NCBI GenBank assembly: GCA_000721275.1 | Contig: JOFO01000014.1 | Span: 73,707 to 137,706 of the forward strand | Reading direction: 5' to 3' | Origin: Microtetraspora glauca | Lineage (GTDB): Bacteria > Actinomycetota > Actinomycetes > Streptomycetales > Streptomycetaceae | DNA: 64,000 nucleotides | Part shown: positions 52,671-64,000 of the stretch, one piece after another | Layout of the letters: every line of letters begins with the position of its first letter | Position numbering within the stretch: position 1 is the first letter of the stretch | Notes under the pieces: model-generated | The model's database searches: none | Told to the model about the DNA's origin: nothing | Seen by the model: only the letters and a program-made list of their open reading frames with translations | Position numbers and translations under genes: made by a program

Positions 52671-53405
52671 GTGCTGCTGGCGCTGGCGCTCGCCGTGCCG
52701 GTGGCCAAGGTCGCGTACACGGTGGGCGGCGGGGACGCCGTGCGGGACGTGTTCGTCGGCATGGAGCCGGCGAACTGGCCCGACGTGCTGCTCGGCATGG
52801 TGATCACTGATCCGCTGCTCGGTTCGGTCCTCGGCGTGGTGGTCTCGCGGGTCGTCTTCGCGGTCTTCGCGGCGCGCGGCGTCGTCCCCGCCGGACGGGG
52901 CCGGGCGGCCGGGCTGCGGCGGGCCGCGATCACCGTGCTGAACCCGCTGGCCGTCGGCGTCATCGTCGCCTGCCTGTTCGGACCGTGGTGGGGGCTGGGC
53001 ACCGCCCTCGCGGCGTGCGCGCTCCGCGTGGGCGTGGTCGTGGAGTACCGGACGGGCCGGCGGCGCCCGCACCACCGGCGTACCGCCTCGCACGACCCGG
53101 GCTACCGGCCGCCCGCGTGGCTGCGCCGGGCCGCGGCGGGGGAGCAGGGGGTGGCCCTCCTCCTCACCGCCGTCGCCCTGCCCGTCCTGACCTTCGCGTC
53201 GGCGCTGGACGGGCAGGCGTGGACGTCGATCGTGGCCTGCCGGGTCGCCGACGGCACGCGCGCCTCGGACGCGCGGCTGATCGAACTGAGCCGCAAGGGC
53301 AACGGCGTGGTCGGCTGGAACCTGGACGCGGAGGAGATCTCCAACGGCCTCGGCTGCACGGCGACGGAGAGCCGTTACGTACGCGAGCCCTGGTGGCGGT
53401 CCTGA
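52671..53405 (+). CDS. Unknown membrane protein; start codon uncertain
   Basis: This protein has at least 244 aa with hydrophobic segments VLLALALAVPVAKVAYTV, ITDPLLGSVLGVVVSRVVFAVFAA, ITVLNPLAVGVIVACLFGPWWGLGTALAACAL and VALLLTAVALPVLTFASAL, a basic loop (RTGRRRPHHRRT) and a soluble C-terminus with two cysteines (ACRVADG, GLGCTATE). The family is unknown. The GTG at 52671 is the first usual start, but coding-like hydrophilic sequence (SDSPGADGDLEEERRADRKGG) continues in frame back to 52587, right at the gre stop, with no ATG, GTG or TTG. A CTG start coupled to gre, or a sequencing error, are both possible. Confidence 0.65.
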   Translation: MLLALALAVPVAKVAYTVGGGDAVRDVFVGMEPANWPDVLLGMVITDPLLGSVLGVVVSRVVFAVFAARGVVPAGRGRAAGLRRAAITVLNPLAVGVIVACLFGPWWGLGTALAACALRVGVVVEYRTGRRRPHHRRTASHDPGYRPPAWLRRAAAGEQGVALLLTAVALPVLTFASALDGQAWTSIVACRVADGTRASDARLIELSRKGNGVVGWNLDAEEISNGLGCTATESRYVREPWWRS

Positions 53406-53420
53406 CCATGGGCGAGGGGC

Positions 53421-53462
53421 CGCACGCGCGCGTGCGGGTGAAGCGCCGCACGCGCGCGTGCG
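53421..53462. terminator. Tandem pair of identical 16-bp palindromes between convergent genes
   Basis: CGCACGCGCGCGTGCG occurs twice (53421-53436 and 53447-53462), 10 bp apart, filling the 61-bp gap between the convergent membrane-protein and SnoaL-like genes. Each is a perfect palindrome. A bidirectional terminator is the simplest reading. Confidence 0.6.
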
Positions 53463-53466
53463 TCTC

Positions 53467-53832
53467 TCAGCGAGCCGGCGGCACGAACTCCGGCTGGTCG
53501 AGCACGCGCAGCCAGCTGCCGTCGGGCTGGCGCCGGACGACCTGGGCGCGGGCGCCGGTGCCGTCCTTCGGCGGGGTCGAGGTGAGGGCGATGTCGCCGT
53601 TCACCAGGGTGGGCAGCGGTTCCTCCGGCTCGAAGCGGGGCCGGTGGGCCAGCACCTTCTCCCACAGGACGCGGATCGCCTCCCGCCCCACCGTCACCTC
53701 GCCCGGCGGGTAGGCCAGCACCGCGTCCTCCGCGTACAGGGCGGCGACGCCCGCCGCGTCGCCCGCGTTGGACCGCTCGACGAAGAGACGGGTGATGTCC
53801 TCGGGGCGCATGGCCTTCTCGTACTCCGGCAT
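53467..53832 (-). CDS. SnoaL-like / NTF2-fold protein
   Basis: This 121-aa single-domain protein has the NTF2/SnoaL fold pattern: MRPEDITRLFVERSNAGDAAGVAALYAEDAVLAYPPGEVTVGREAIRVLWEKVLAH, then strands around NGDIALTSTPP and ARAQVVRRQPDGSWLRVLDQPEF. Such proteins are small-molecule isomerases, cyclases or binding proteins. The substrate is unknown. It is divergent from a LysR gene (106 bp apart), a likely regulator. The start is the ATG at 53832. Confidence 0.85.
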   Translation of the reverse strand: MPEYEKAMRPEDITRLFVERSNAGDAAGVAALYAEDAVLAYPPGEVTVGREAIRVLWEKVLAHRPRFEPEEPLPTLVNGDIALTSTPPKDGTGARAQVVRRQPDGSWLRVLDQPEFVPPAR

Positions 53833-53901
53833 CGATTCCTCCTGGCTGGGGGGTGTTCGTCGTTCCGTGCCTCCAGCCTCGCCCTCCGGTGATCAGAAGT
53901 C

Positions 53902-53930
53902 CAACAGATGGTTGTGCTGGCTACTAGAAT
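53902..53930 (+). promoter_or_regulatory. LysR-gene promoter: CAAC/GTTG inverted repeat and TAGAAT -10 with leaderless spacing
   Basis: CAAC (53902-53905) and GTTG (53911-53914) flank AGATG, a T-N-A-like LysR autoregulatory site. TAGAAT at 53925-53930 ends 8 nt before the ATG at 53939, and there is no ribosome site, so a leaderless mRNA is predicted. Confidence 0.5.
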
Positions 53931-53938
53931 CTCCAGTC

Positions 53939-54829
53939 ATGGATCTCAGGCAGTTGGAGTACTTCGTCGCCGTCGCCGAGGAGCGGAACTTCACCCGGGC
54001 CGCCCAGCGGGTGCACATCAGCCAGTCCGGCGTCAGCGCGCAGATCCGCCGGCTCGAACAGGAGCTGGGCGCCGAGCTGTTCGACCGCTCGGCCCGGTCG
54101 GTCACCCTGACCGCCGCCGGGGAGGCCGCCCTCGCGCACGCGCGCGCGGCGCTCGCGTCCGCCGAGGCGGTCGGCCGGGCGGTGGACGAGGTGACGGGCC
54201 TGGTCCGCGGCCGGCTGACGCTCGGGATGGTCGTCGGCTGCACGGTCACCCCGCTCTTCGACGCCCTCGCCGCCTTCCGCGCCGCCCACCCCGGGGTGGA
54301 CGTCCTGCTCCACGAGGACACCTCCGACCGGCTCGTCGACGGCGTCCGCGACGGCACCGCCGACCTCGCGCTCATCGGTGCCGCCGCCGCGATCCCCGAG
54401 GGCCTGGAGGCCCTGACGATCCTCAGCGAACGGCTCGTCGCCGCCGTGCCGCCCGCCCACCCCCTGGCCGCCCGGAAGCGCCTCGCCCTGCGCGAACTGA
54501 CGGCCCACCCGGTCATCTGCATGCCGCGCGGCACCGGCCTGCGCGCCGTCCTCGACCAGGCGTCCGCCGCGCGGGACGTGCACCCGGCGATCGCCCTGGA
54601 GGCCGGCGCCGCCGACGCCATCGCCGACCTCACCGCGCGCGGCCTGGGCGTCGCGGTGCTGAGCGCGTCGATGGCCGCCTCCTACGCCGACCGCCTCACC
54701 GCGCTCCCCCTCGACGACGTCGACGTCCCCGCCCTCCTGGCCCTCGTCTGGAAGCCCGCGCCCCATCCCGCCGTCCGCGCCTTCCTCGGCCACGCCCGAC
54801 CGGCCTTCGGCCTGCCCGGCACCGCCTGA
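53939..54829 (+). CDS. LysR-family transcriptional regulator
   Basis: This 296-aa protein has the classical HTH (MDLRQLEYFVAVAEERNFTRAAQRVHISQSGVSAQIRRLEQELGAELFDR) and a type-2 periplasmic effector domain (LTLGMVVGCTVTPLFDALAAFRAAHPGVDVLL...). The ATG at 53939 lies 8 nt after a TAGAAT -10. It is divergent from the SnoaL-like gene, its probable target, and convergent with the CrtI-like gene (31-nt gap). The effector is unknown. Confidence 0.92.
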   Translation: MDLRQLEYFVAVAEERNFTRAAQRVHISQSGVSAQIRRLEQELGAELFDRSARSVTLTAAGEAALAHARAALASAEAVGRAVDEVTGLVRGRLTLGMVVGCTVTPLFDALAAFRAAHPGVDVLLHEDTSDRLVDGVRDGTADLALIGAAAAIPEGLEALTILSERLVAAVPPAHPLAARKRLALRELTAHPVICMPRGTGLRAVLDQASAARDVHPAIALEAGAADAIADLTARGLGVAVLSASMAASYADRLTALPLDDVDVPALLALVWKPAPHPAVRAFLGHARPAFGLPGTA

Positions 54830-54860
54830 GTCCGGCACCGCCCGTGCCCGGCGCGGCCGC

Positions 54861-56333
54861 CTACCGCCAGGGCGGCCGGACGCCCAGGTGGCGGAGGGCC
54901 GCCGCGGCGGCGCCGGCGCCGGACATGCCGTGGGCTCCGGGGCCGGGCGGGGTGGCGGCCGAGCAGAGGTAGACGCCGGGGAGACCGGTGGCGTACGGGT
55001 CGACGGCGGGGCGGGCGCCCAGGACGAGCTGCGGGACGGTCTTGGCGCCGGTGAGGATGTCACCGCCCGCGAAGTTGGGGTTGGCGGCGGCGAAGTCGGC
55101 GGGGCGGGTGACGCGCAGGCCGACGATCCGGTCGCGGACGCCGGGGGCGAACTGTTCCAGGCGGGCCAGGATCGCGCCGGTCGCGTCGCCGTCGTAGCCG
55201 TGCGGCACGTGCGCGTACGTCCAGACCGGGTGCACGTCCCCCACCGAGCGGGACGGGTCGGCGAGGTACTGCTGGCCGACGAGCACGAACGGCCGCTCCG
55301 GCATCCGGCCGTCCGTCACGTCCCGCTCCGCGCGCACCACCTCGGCGAGCGGGCCGCCGAGGTGCACGGTGCCGGCGCGGCGGGCCGGCTCCGCGCGCCA
55401 CGGCACCCCGCCCTCGACGGCGAGGTCCACCTTGAAGGCGCCCGGACCGCGCCGGAAGCGGCGGTACGCGGCGGCCGTCCGGGCCGGCAGCAGGTCCCCG
55501 TACACCCCGGCGACCTGCGCCGGGTCGAGGTCCAGCAGGGTGAGGTCGGCCGGCGGCAACTGGCCGTGCCGGGTGACCCGGACGCCCGTCTCGATCCGGC
55601 CGCCGTGGGCGCGCAGCGCCGCCGCGAGGGCGTCCGTGATGGCCCGGGAGCCTCCCTCGGCGACGGCCCAGCCGGCCGCGTGCCCGGCGGTGAGGATGCC
55701 CAGTCCGATCGCCGAGCTGAAGGGTTCGGTCAGCGGGCGGTACGCGTGGGCCGCGACGCCCGCCCACAGCGCCCTGGCGCCGGGGGTGCGGAAGAGCCGG
55801 GCGAGGGCGGCGGCGGGCAGGGCGGTCGGCAGGCCGAAGCGGGCCAGCAGCAGCGGGTGGTCGGGAACGCGCAGCAACGGGCCCATGACGTCGCCGGACA
55901 GCGCCTCCCAGCGGCGTACGGACGGGGCGAGCAGGGCCCGGTAGCGGCCGGCGTCCGCGCCGAGGCCCGCGGCGGTCTCGGTGACCGAGCGGTGGAGGAC
56001 GGCGGCGGTGCCGTCGTCGAGCGGGTGGGCGCAGTCGATCTCGGGGAGCCGCCAGGTCAGCCCGTACCGGTCGAGGCGGAGGTGGCGCAGGGCGGGCGAG
56101 GCGACGGCGAGCGGGTGGACGGCCGAGCAGTGGTCGTGCAGCAGCCCGGGCAGGATCGCCTCGTCGGTGCGGGTGCCGCCGCCGATCGTGCCGGCGGCCT
56201 CCAGGACGGTCACGTCGACGCCGGCCTCGGCGAGCAGGGCGGCGGCGGTGAGCCCGTTGGGGCCGGCGCCGACGACGACGGCGGTCGGGGTGGTGCCGGC
56301 GGGGCGGGCGGGGCGCGGGCGCGTGCTGCTCAT
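54861..56333 (-). CDS. FAD-dependent oxidoreductase, phytoene desaturase (CrtI)-like
   Basis: This 490-aa flavoprotein has the FAD-binding dinucleotide motif AVVVGAGPNGLTAAALLAEAGVDVTVLEAAGTIGGGTRT, a mid-protein GWAVAEGGSRAITDALAAAL block and the C-terminal LPGVYLCSAATPPGPGAHGMSGAGAAAAAL that closes the FAD site. It belongs to the broad CrtI/retinol saturase-like group. There is no other carotenoid gene here, so the substrate is open. The ATG at 56333 is 60 nt after the encapsulin stop, so it may be the third gene of the DyP-encapsulin operon. Its C-terminus (GVRPPWR) lacks the cargo tag carried by DyP. Confidence 0.87.
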   Translation of the reverse strand: MSSTRPRPARPAGTTPTAVVVGAGPNGLTAAALLAEAGVDVTVLEAAGTIGGGTRTDEAILPGLLHDHCSAVHPLAVASPALRHLRLDRYGLTWRLPEIDCAHPLDDGTAAVLHRSVTETAAGLGADAGRYRALLAPSVRRWEALSGDVMGPLLRVPDHPLLLARFGLPTALPAAALARLFRTPGARALWAGVAAHAYRPLTEPFSSAIGLGILTAGHAAGWAVAEGGSRAITDALAAALRAHGGRIETGVRVTRHGQLPPADLTLLDLDPAQVAGVYGDLLPARTAAAYRRFRRGPGAFKVDLAVEGGVPWRAEPARRAGTVHLGGPLAEVVRAERDVTDGRMPERPFVLVGQQYLADPSRSVGDVHPVWTYAHVPHGYDGDATGAILARLEQFAPGVRDRIVGLRVTRPADFAAANPNFAGGDILTGAKTVPQLVLGARPAVDPYATGLPGVYLCSAATPPGPGAHGMSGAGAAAAALRHLGVRPPWR

Positions 56334-56393
56334 GGGGCGAGTCTGCCGGGACGGCCGCCGCCCCCGCACACCGGGGGCGGCCCGGCCGCGCCG

Positions 56394-57217
56394 TCACGCC
56401 TCCAGGACGACCACGGCCTCGTCGGTGTACGTGAGGAACGTCAGCGTCTCCTGGAGGTACAGCTCGACGGTCTCGGCGTCGTGCCGGGCGTAGCCGATGG
56501 ACACGTCCTGCCCGAGGCGGAGTGCGAAGTCGCCGCCGCGGGTGGAGAGGACGAAGCCGCCGCGGACGGCGGGCGCCCAGATCGGGGGGCCGTCGAGCAT
56601 GCGGCCGAGGTGGGCGGCGATCGGGTAGCCGTGGTCGGAGGTCTCGCTGACCGCCCGGTACTCGTCGGCGCCGAGGAGGAGCGCGTACGGGCCGTCCACG
56701 CCGGCCAGGCGCAGGGCGGTGAGGGCGCGGCTGACGGCGTCGGGGTAGTCGCGGGGTTCGGCGGGCAGCGCGACGGCGGGGTGGGAGGAGGAGGCGCGCA
56801 GGCCGCGGACGCCGGCGGCCCCGTAGCCGTCGAAGACGGTGCGGTCCTCGGCGAGGGCGAGGGCGCGGGCGGCGTCCTTGACGGGCTGCCAGTCGGAGTC
56901 CCTGGCGCCGCGTTCGACGTCGTCGACGGCGGCGCGGTCGACGGTGAAGGGGGCCCGGAGCTCGACCAGCGCGCGGGCCTCGCGGAGCCGGGCGCGGACG
57001 CCGTCGGCGGGCGCGGCCAGGGGGGTGAGGTGGCCGGTGCCGACGGCGGCGAGCGCGGTGCCGCCGGGGTCGGGCATGTCCACGACGCGGCGGCCGGCGA
57101 CGTGGCGGCGGAAGGTGCGGCGGGCCTCCTCCTCGATCTCGGCCCAGGCGGCGGGGGTGACGGGGGCGAGTTCGCGGTGCAGGTTTCCGCTGGTGGGGGG
57201 CGTGCCGGGGAGGCTGG

Positions 57218-57221
<4 letters not shown>
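56394..57221 (-). CDS. enc: Family-1 encapsulin shell protein
   Basis: This 275-aa HK97-fold protein self-assembles into a proteinaceous nanocompartment. Typical encapsulin/linocin M18 blocks are NLHRELAPVTPAAWAEIEEEARRTFRRHVAGRRVVDMPDPGGTALAAVGTG, DVERGARDSDWQPVKDAARALALAEDRTVFDG and GFVLSTRGGDFALRLGQDVSIGYARHDAETVELYLQETLTF. The ATG at 57221 overlaps the DyP stop as ATGA, so shell and cargo are translated together. The cargo is the DyP peroxidase just upstream, which carries the matching docking tag. The first 12 residues (TSLPGTPPTSG) are a short extension before the usual start. Confidence 0.95.
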
Positions 57222-58297
<1,076 letters not shown>

Positions 58298-58340
58298 GCG
58301 ACTCCCGTCGGGGGCGGTACGGATCGGGGGAAGCGCGCGT

Positions 58341-58375
58341 CGCCGCGGCCGGGTCCGGCGGGCCCGGCCGCGGCG
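58341..58375 (-). terminator. Terminator hairpin after the ClpC-type gene
   Basis: A perfect 13-bp stem, CGCCGCGGCCGGG (58341-58353), pairs with CCCGGCCGCGGCG (58363-58375) around a 9-nt loop. It begins 6 nt after the Clp gene's stop on the minus strand and precedes the DyP promoter region. Confidence 0.75.
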
Positions 58376-58381
58376 GCGTTC

Positions 58382-60895
58382 CTATGCGGCCTGGTCCGCC
58401 CCGGCGGGGGCGCCCTTGCGGACGGTGCAGTGGAGGGAGTCGTCGACGACGTCGGCGACGATCGTGTCGCCGGGGTCGGCCTCGCCGCTCAGCAGCAGGG
58501 ACGCGACGCGGTTGTCGAGTTCGGTCTGGACGGTGCGGCGCAGCGGGCGGGCGCCGAACTCCGGCTGGTGGCCGTGGGCGACGAGGAGCTTCGTCGCGGC
58601 CTCGGTGACCTCCAGGGTCATGCCCTGGGCGTGGACGCGGTGCCTGCTGCGGTCGAGGAGGTGCTCGACGATCTGCGTGAGGTCCTGCTCGGTGAGGCTG
58701 TGGAAGACGATGATGTCGTCGATGCGGTTGAGGAACTCGGGGAGGAACCGGCCCCGCAGGTCCTCCATCAGCTCGTCCTTCAGCTCGGCCGCGTCGCCCT
58801 GGTGGGCGAGGATCCGGTGGGCGCCGATGTTGGACGTCATGATGACGACGCAGTGCCGGAAGTCGACGGTCCGGCCCTGGCCGTCCGTCAGGCGCCCGTC
58901 GTCGAGGACCTGCAGCAGGGTGCTGAAGACGTCCTGGTGGGCCTTCTCGACCTCGTCGAAGAGGACGACGCTGTACGGCTGGCGGCGGACCTTCTCGGTG
59001 AGCTGGCCGGCCTCCTCGTAGCCGACGTATCCGGGCGGGGCGCCGACGAGGCGGGCGACGGTGTGCTTCTCCTGGAACTCGCTCATGTCGAAGCGGATCA
59101 TCCGGTCCTCGTCGCCGAACAGCAGCTCGGCGAGGGTCTTGGCGAGTTCCGTCTTGCCGACGCCGGTGGGCCCGAGGAAGAGGAAGGAGCCGACGGGCCG
59201 GTCGGGGTCGCCCATGCCGGCGCGGTTGCGGCGGACGGCCTCGGAGACGGCGGTGACGGCCTCGTCCTGGCCGACGATCCGGGCGTGCATCTCCTCCTCC
59301 AGCCTGAGCAGGCGTTCCTTCTCGCTGGTGGTGAGCTGGGCGACGGGGATGCCGGTGCGGCGGGAGACGATCTCGGCGATGTCGGCGGCGGTGACGGAGA
59401 CGACGCCCTCGCGGCGCTCCTCGATCCCGGCGAGTTCGCCCTCGACCTCGGCGATCTCCTCCTTGAGCCGCTTGGCCTTCTCGAACTCCTCGGCGGCGAC
59501 GGCCTGGTCCTTCTCGCGGCGCAGCTTGGCCAGCCGGTCCTCGCGGCTGATCACCTCGGTGGAGCGGCCGGCGCTGCGGAGCCGGACGCGGGCGCCGGCC
59601 TGGTCCATGAGGTCGATGGCCTTGTCGGGGAGGAAGCGGTCGCTGATGTACCGGTCGGAGAGTTCGGCGGCGGCGGTGAGGGCGCCGTCGGCGAACCGGA
59701 CCTGGTGGTGGGCCTCGTACGCGTCGCGGAGCCCTTCGAGGATCTGGACGGTCTCCTCGACAGTGGGCTCGGGGATGAGGACGGGCTGGAAGCGGCGTTC
59801 GAGCGCGGCGTCCTTCTCGATGTACCGGCGGTACTCGTCGATGGTGGTCGCGCCGACGACGTGCAGCTCGCCGCGGGCGAGGGCGGGCTTCAGCATGTTG
59901 CCGGCGTCCATGGCGCCCTCGCCGGCGGCTCCGGCGCCGACGACGGTGTGGAGTTCGTCGATGAAGAGGACGATCTCGCCCTCGGACTTCTGGACGTCCT
60001 CGATGACCTTCTTGAGGCGTTCCTCGAACTGGCCGCGGTACTGGGCGCCGGCGACCAGGCCGGACAGGTCGAGGGCGACGACCCGCTTGTCCTTGAGGGT
60101 GTCGGGGACCTCTCCGGCGACGATCCGCTGGGCGAGTCCTTCGACGATGGCGGTCTTGCCGACGCCGGGCTCGCCGATGAGGACGGGGTTGTTCTTGGAG
60201 CGGCGGGACAGGATCTCGACGGTCTGCTCGATCTCCTCGGCGCGGCCGACGACCGGGTCGAGCCTGCCGGCCCTGGCCTCCTCGGTGAGGTCGCGGCCGA
60301 ACTCGTCGAGGGTGGTGGCCGGCTGCCTGGGCGCGGCGGGAGCCGCGGTGTCGCCGCCGCGGGTGGCCTGGTCGGTGACGCCGCGCAGCGCGGAGACGTC
60401 GAGGTCCTCGGCGCGCAGGTGGCGGGAGGCACCGGATTCGGCGTCGCCGAGGAGGGCGCCGAGGATGTGCTCGGGGCCGATGTACGAGACGCCCGCGGCC
60501 TGCGAGGTGGCGTGGGCGAGCGCGAGGGTCCGCTTGGCGGCGGGGGTGAGGCCCGGTTCGGCGGAGGGTTCGGCGGCCTCGTGGGGCAGCACCTTGGCGA
60601 TCTTGTCGGCGAGTCCGTCGGGGTCGACCCCGGAGCGGGCGAGCAGCCGGCGGGTCGGCTCTACCTGGGTGGCGGCCCAGAGCAGGTGCTCGGTGTCGAG
60701 GTCGGTGGTGCCGTCCTCGACGGCCTTGCGGGTGGCCGTGTTGAGGAGTTCGTGCGCCGACTCGGTGAGGAGGCGGCCGATGGGCACACGCTGGACGGCG
60801 GGCGGCGAGGACGCCGGGGACATGCCGAAGAAGCGGTTCAGCAGGTCACCGAAGGGGTCGGAGGGGCCGAAGGGGGAACCGAACGCCATCGACAT
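58382..60895 (-). CDS. ClpC-type AAA+ unfoldase (Clp protease ATP-binding subunit)
   Basis: This 837-aa Hsp100 protein has a Clp N-domain pair (about residues 30-180, [26 protein letters not shown] and [21 protein letters not shown]). NBD1 has Walker [21 protein letters not shown] and [13 protein letters not shown] short middle region with a UVR-like helix follows ([22 protein letters not shown]), then NBD2 with [21 protein letters not shown] and [13 protein letters not shown]. The short M-domain argues for ClpC over ClpB. A glycine- and phenylalanine-rich start ([22 protein letters not shown]) is unlike the housekeeping ClpC and marks this as a paralog; whether it docks on ClpP is unclear. 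The ATG at 60895 has AGGAG upstream. Confidence 0.92.
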   Translation of the reverse strand: MSMAFGSPFGPSDPFGDLLNRFFGMSPASSPPAVQRVPIGRLLTESAHELLNTATRKAVEDGTTDLDTEHLLWAATQVEPTRRLLARSGVDPDGLADKIAKVLPHEAAEPSAEPGLTPAAKRTLALAHATSQAAGVSYIGPEHILGALLGDAESGASRHLRAEDLDVSALRGVTDQATRGGDTAAPAAPRQPATTLDEFGRDLTEEARAGRLDPVVGRAEEIEQTVEILSRRSKNNPVLIGEPGVGKTAIVEGLAQRIVAGEVPDTLKDKRVVALDLSGLVAGAQYRGQFEERLKKVIEDVQKSEGEIVLFIDELHTVVGAGAAGEGAMDAGNMLKPALARGELHVVGATTIDEYRRYIEKDAALERRFQPVLIPEPTVEETVQILEGLRDAYEAHHQVRFADGALTAAAELSDRYISDRFLPDKAIDLMDQAGARVRLRSAGRSTEVISREDRLAKLRREKDQAVAAEEFEKAKRLKEEIAEVEGELAGIEERREGVVSVTAADIAEIVSRRTGIPVAQLTTSEKERLLRLEEEMHARIVGQDEAVTAVSEAVRRNRAGMGDPDRPVGSFLFLGPTGVGKTELAKTLAELLFGDEDRMIRFDMSEFQEKHTVARLVGAPPGYVGYEEAGQLTEKVRRQPYSVVLFDEVEKAHQDVFSTLLQVLDDGRLTDGQGRTVDFRHCVVIMTSNIGAHRILAHQGDAAELKDELMEDLRGRFLPEFLNRIDDIIVFHSLTEQDLTQIVEHLLDRSRHRVHAQGMTLEVTEAATKLLVAHGHQPEFGARPLRRTVQTELDNRVASLLLSGEADPGDTIVADVVDDSLHCTVRKGAPAGADQAA

Positions 60896-60998
60896 GTCAC
60901 GAGCTCCTGAGGGGACGCGGGGGGTCCTCCACACTCAAACCCGGCCGCCTCGGGTCCGCAAACGGAGCCGGGCGCGCGGACGCCGGCGGGTCCGCGCC

Positions 60999-61004
60999 TA
61001 CGAT
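60999..61004 (+). promoter_or_regulatory. -10 box (TACGAT) giving a leaderless GNAT mRNA
   Basis: TACGAT is followed by 7 nt (CGGCGGC) and the ATG at 61012. This spacing predicts transcription starting at the A of the start codon; no ribosome binding site is present. Confidence 0.6.
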
Positions 61005-61011
61005 CGGCGGC

Positions 61012-61560
61012 ATGTCCCTCCCGTACCCGCCCGCCGCGCCGGTCCGTCCGGCGACGGAGGCCGACCTCGACGCGGTCGCCGCGATCTACGCGCACTACGT
61101 GGACCACACGGTGGTCACCTTCGACGAGACGGCGCCCCCGCCGTCCTTCTGGCGGTCCCGGCTGGCCGAGCTGACCGGGCGCGGTCTGCCGTTCCTGGTG
61201 GCGGAGGACGCGGGGCGGATCGCCGGGTACGCGTACGCGGCGCCGTGGCGTCCGAAGCCTGCGTACCGCCACTCCGTCGAGCACTCGGTGTACCTCTCCC
61301 CCGCGCACACGGGCCGGGGTCTCGGCGGGGCCCTGATGGGGGCGCTGATCGACGCCTGCGCGGCGGCGGGGGTGCGCCAGATGATCGCGGTGGTCGCGGA
61401 CTCCGGGACGGCCGCCTCGCTCGCGCTGCACCGGCGGCTGGGCTTCACGGAGGCGGGCCGGCTGACGGCGGTGGGGCACAAGCACGGGCGCTGGGTGGAC
61501 ACGGTCCTGCTCCAGCGGTCCCTGGGCGGGGAGGCGGCGGGCGGGGAGTCCGCCCTGTGA
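61012..61560 (+). CDS. GNAT N-acetyltransferase, phosphinothricin acetyltransferase-like
   Basis: This 182-aa enzyme follows the Pat/Bar/YncA pattern: [91 protein letters not shown], and [36 protein letters not shown]. The acetyl-CoA loop [10 protein letters not shown] is intact. Members acetylate methionine sulfoximine, sulfone or phosphinothricin. The start is the leaderless ATG at 61012; it is divergent from the ClpC-type gene. Confidence 0.9.
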   Translation: MSLPYPPAAPVRPATEADLDAVAAIYAHYVDHTVVTFDETAPPPSFWRSRLAELTGRGLPFLVAEDAGRIAGYAYAAPWRPKPAYRHSVEHSVYLSPAHTGRGLGGALMGALIDACAAAGVRQMIAVVADSGTAASLALHRRLGFTEAGRLTAVGHKHGRWVDTVLLQRSLGGEAAGGESAL

Positions 61561-61666
61561 GAGGGGTGTCCGCCCGGCGGGCGCGTGCGGCTAGGGTGAC
61601 CCCGCCCGCCGCCGGGACGCGCGCGGCCGGGCCCTCCCGTCCTTCCCACTCCCCCGAGGAATCCGC

Positions 61667-61948
61667 ATGCTCACGGTCAACGAGTACTTCGACGGCACGG
61701 TCAAGTCGATCGCGTTCGCCCAGGAGGACGGCCGGGCCACCATCGGCGTGATGGCGCCGGGCTCCTACGAGTTCGGGACCGGCGCCCCCGAGGTCATGCG
61801 CGTGGTGAGCGGCGCCCTGACGGTGCTGCTGCCCGGCGCGGACGACTGGCGGACGTTCGCCGCAGGGGAGGAGTTCGCGGTCCCGGGCGACAGCTCGTTC
61901 CGGCTGGAGGTCGCGGTGGACACCGCGTACCTCTGCGAGTACCGCTGA
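61667..61948 (+). CDS. ppnP: Pyrimidine/purine nucleoside phosphorylase (PpnP, DUF1255)
   Basis: This 93-aa single-cupin-like enzyme splits purine and pyrimidine nucleosides with phosphate. It matches PpnP along its whole length: [54 protein letters not shown], then [36 protein letters not shown] -10-like hexamer lies at 61592-61597. Its stop and the stop of the convergent modBC gene touch as TGATCA. Confidence 0.92.
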   Translation: MLTVNEYFDGTVKSIAFAQEDGRATIGVMAPGSYEFGTGAPEVMRVVSGALTVLLPGADDWRTFAAGEEFAVPGDSSFRLEVAVDTAYLCEYR

Positions 61949-63882
<1,934 letters not shown>

Positions 63883-63886
<4 letters not shown>

Positions 63887-64000
63887 GGCTTCTGGAAGCC
63901 CGCGTCCTGGAGGATCTTCTGTGCCTCGGGCGTGGAGAGCCAGGTGACGAACGCGGCGGCGGCCCCGGCGTGCCCGGAGTCCTTCAGGGTGGCGGCCGGG
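63883..64000 (-). CDS. modA: Molybdate-binding protein ModA, C-terminal 38 residues only
   Basis: The frame is open from the window end to the TGA at 63883. The residues AATLKDSGHAGAAAAFVTWL then STPEAQKILQDAGFQKP match the end of periplasmic (lipoprotein) ModA proteins, where (S/T)PEAQxIL...GF is typical. The stop overlaps the modBC start by 4 nt (ATGA), the normal operon order modA-modBC. Nearly all of the protein lies outside the window. Confidence 0.88.

Noticed and set aside
54861..56333. Carotenoid biosynthesis gene
   Set aside because: Although CrtI-like, no phytoene synthase, cyclase or GGPP synthase is nearby, so a carotenoid role is not supported.

Overview
This is a 64-kb piece of a Streptomyces-type actinomycete chromosome. 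The DNA is very GC-rich with strong third-position G/C bias. It carries a geosmin synthase, a giant LAL regulator, a SARP/AfsR-type regulator, an encapsulin/DyP pair and several actinobacterial DUF families (5709, 5713, 6480). I saw no rRNA, tRNA, CRISPR array, transposase or prophage gene. Gene density is very high and several convergent pairs share or abut their stop codons. It looks like chromosome arm or flank: mostly catabolic, regulatory and stress functions, with a few housekeeping genes.

Layout: 0-2.5 kb, the 3' part of the geosmin synthase gene, a strong terminator, an S4 RNA-binding protein and a conserved unknown. 2.5-8.1 kb, a large LAL ATPase regulator divergent from a secreted GH89 alpha-N-acetylglucosaminidase. 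8.1-14 kb, a four-gene operon (crotonase, tandem-OB DUF35 protein, two cysteine-less thiolase-like proteins) divergent from a FadD19-like acyl-CoA synthetase; this resembles the retro-aldol end of steroid side-chain degradation. 14-21.5 kb, an alpha/beta hydrolase, a YkgJ/pentapeptide-repeat fusion, and a SARP-NB-ARC-TPR regulator divergent from an MFS exporter, with four 11-bp direct repeats between them. 21.5-29.3 kb, small proteins, a P450-cupin pair, phenylacetate-CoA ligase under a PaaR-like box, an HxlR regulator with an imine-reductase-like enzyme, and an acyl-CoA ligase.

29.4-38.3 kb holds a secreted Ntn-acylase of the AhlM/aculeacin acylase type, a Ca2+/H+ antiporter, a MarR regulator divergent from a deazaflavin-nitroreductase/hemerythrin fusion, two small actinobacterial DUF proteins, and a nitronate monooxygenase/acyl-CoA synthetase pair. 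The promoter of that pair carries the same 17-bp palindrome as the 12.2-kb locus. 38.4-44.4 kb holds a beta-lactamase-fold hydrolase, a LysR regulator, the threonine-to-glycine pair tdh-kbl and an Sfp-type phosphopantetheinyl transferase. 44.4-52 kb is a same-strand series: an unknown 497-aa protein, a MoxR AAA ATPase, a DUF2201/VWA protein, an MpaB-type DUF2236 protein and a TPR-bearing Ser/Thr kinase. 52-58.3 kb holds a GreA/B-like factor, an unknown membrane protein, a SnoaL-like protein, a LysR regulator, a CrtI-like oxidoreductase, a family-1 encapsulin and its DyP peroxidase cargo. 58.4-64 kb holds a ClpC-type AAA+ unfoldase, a GNAT enzyme, PpnP, and a molybdate transporter (ModB-ModC fusion, with ModA running off the window).

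The most interesting signals are: (i) the shared palindromic operator joining two distant acyl-CoA modules; (ii) the exact four-fold 11-bp SARP-like repeat; (iii) the MoxR/DUF2201-VWA/unknown set next to a kinase; (iv) an alternating GCACGCGCGCGTGC palindrome found only near gene 3' ends; (v) fusion proteins (nitroreductase-hemerythrin, YkgJ-pentapeptide). All calls come from reading the sequence; no database search was run.
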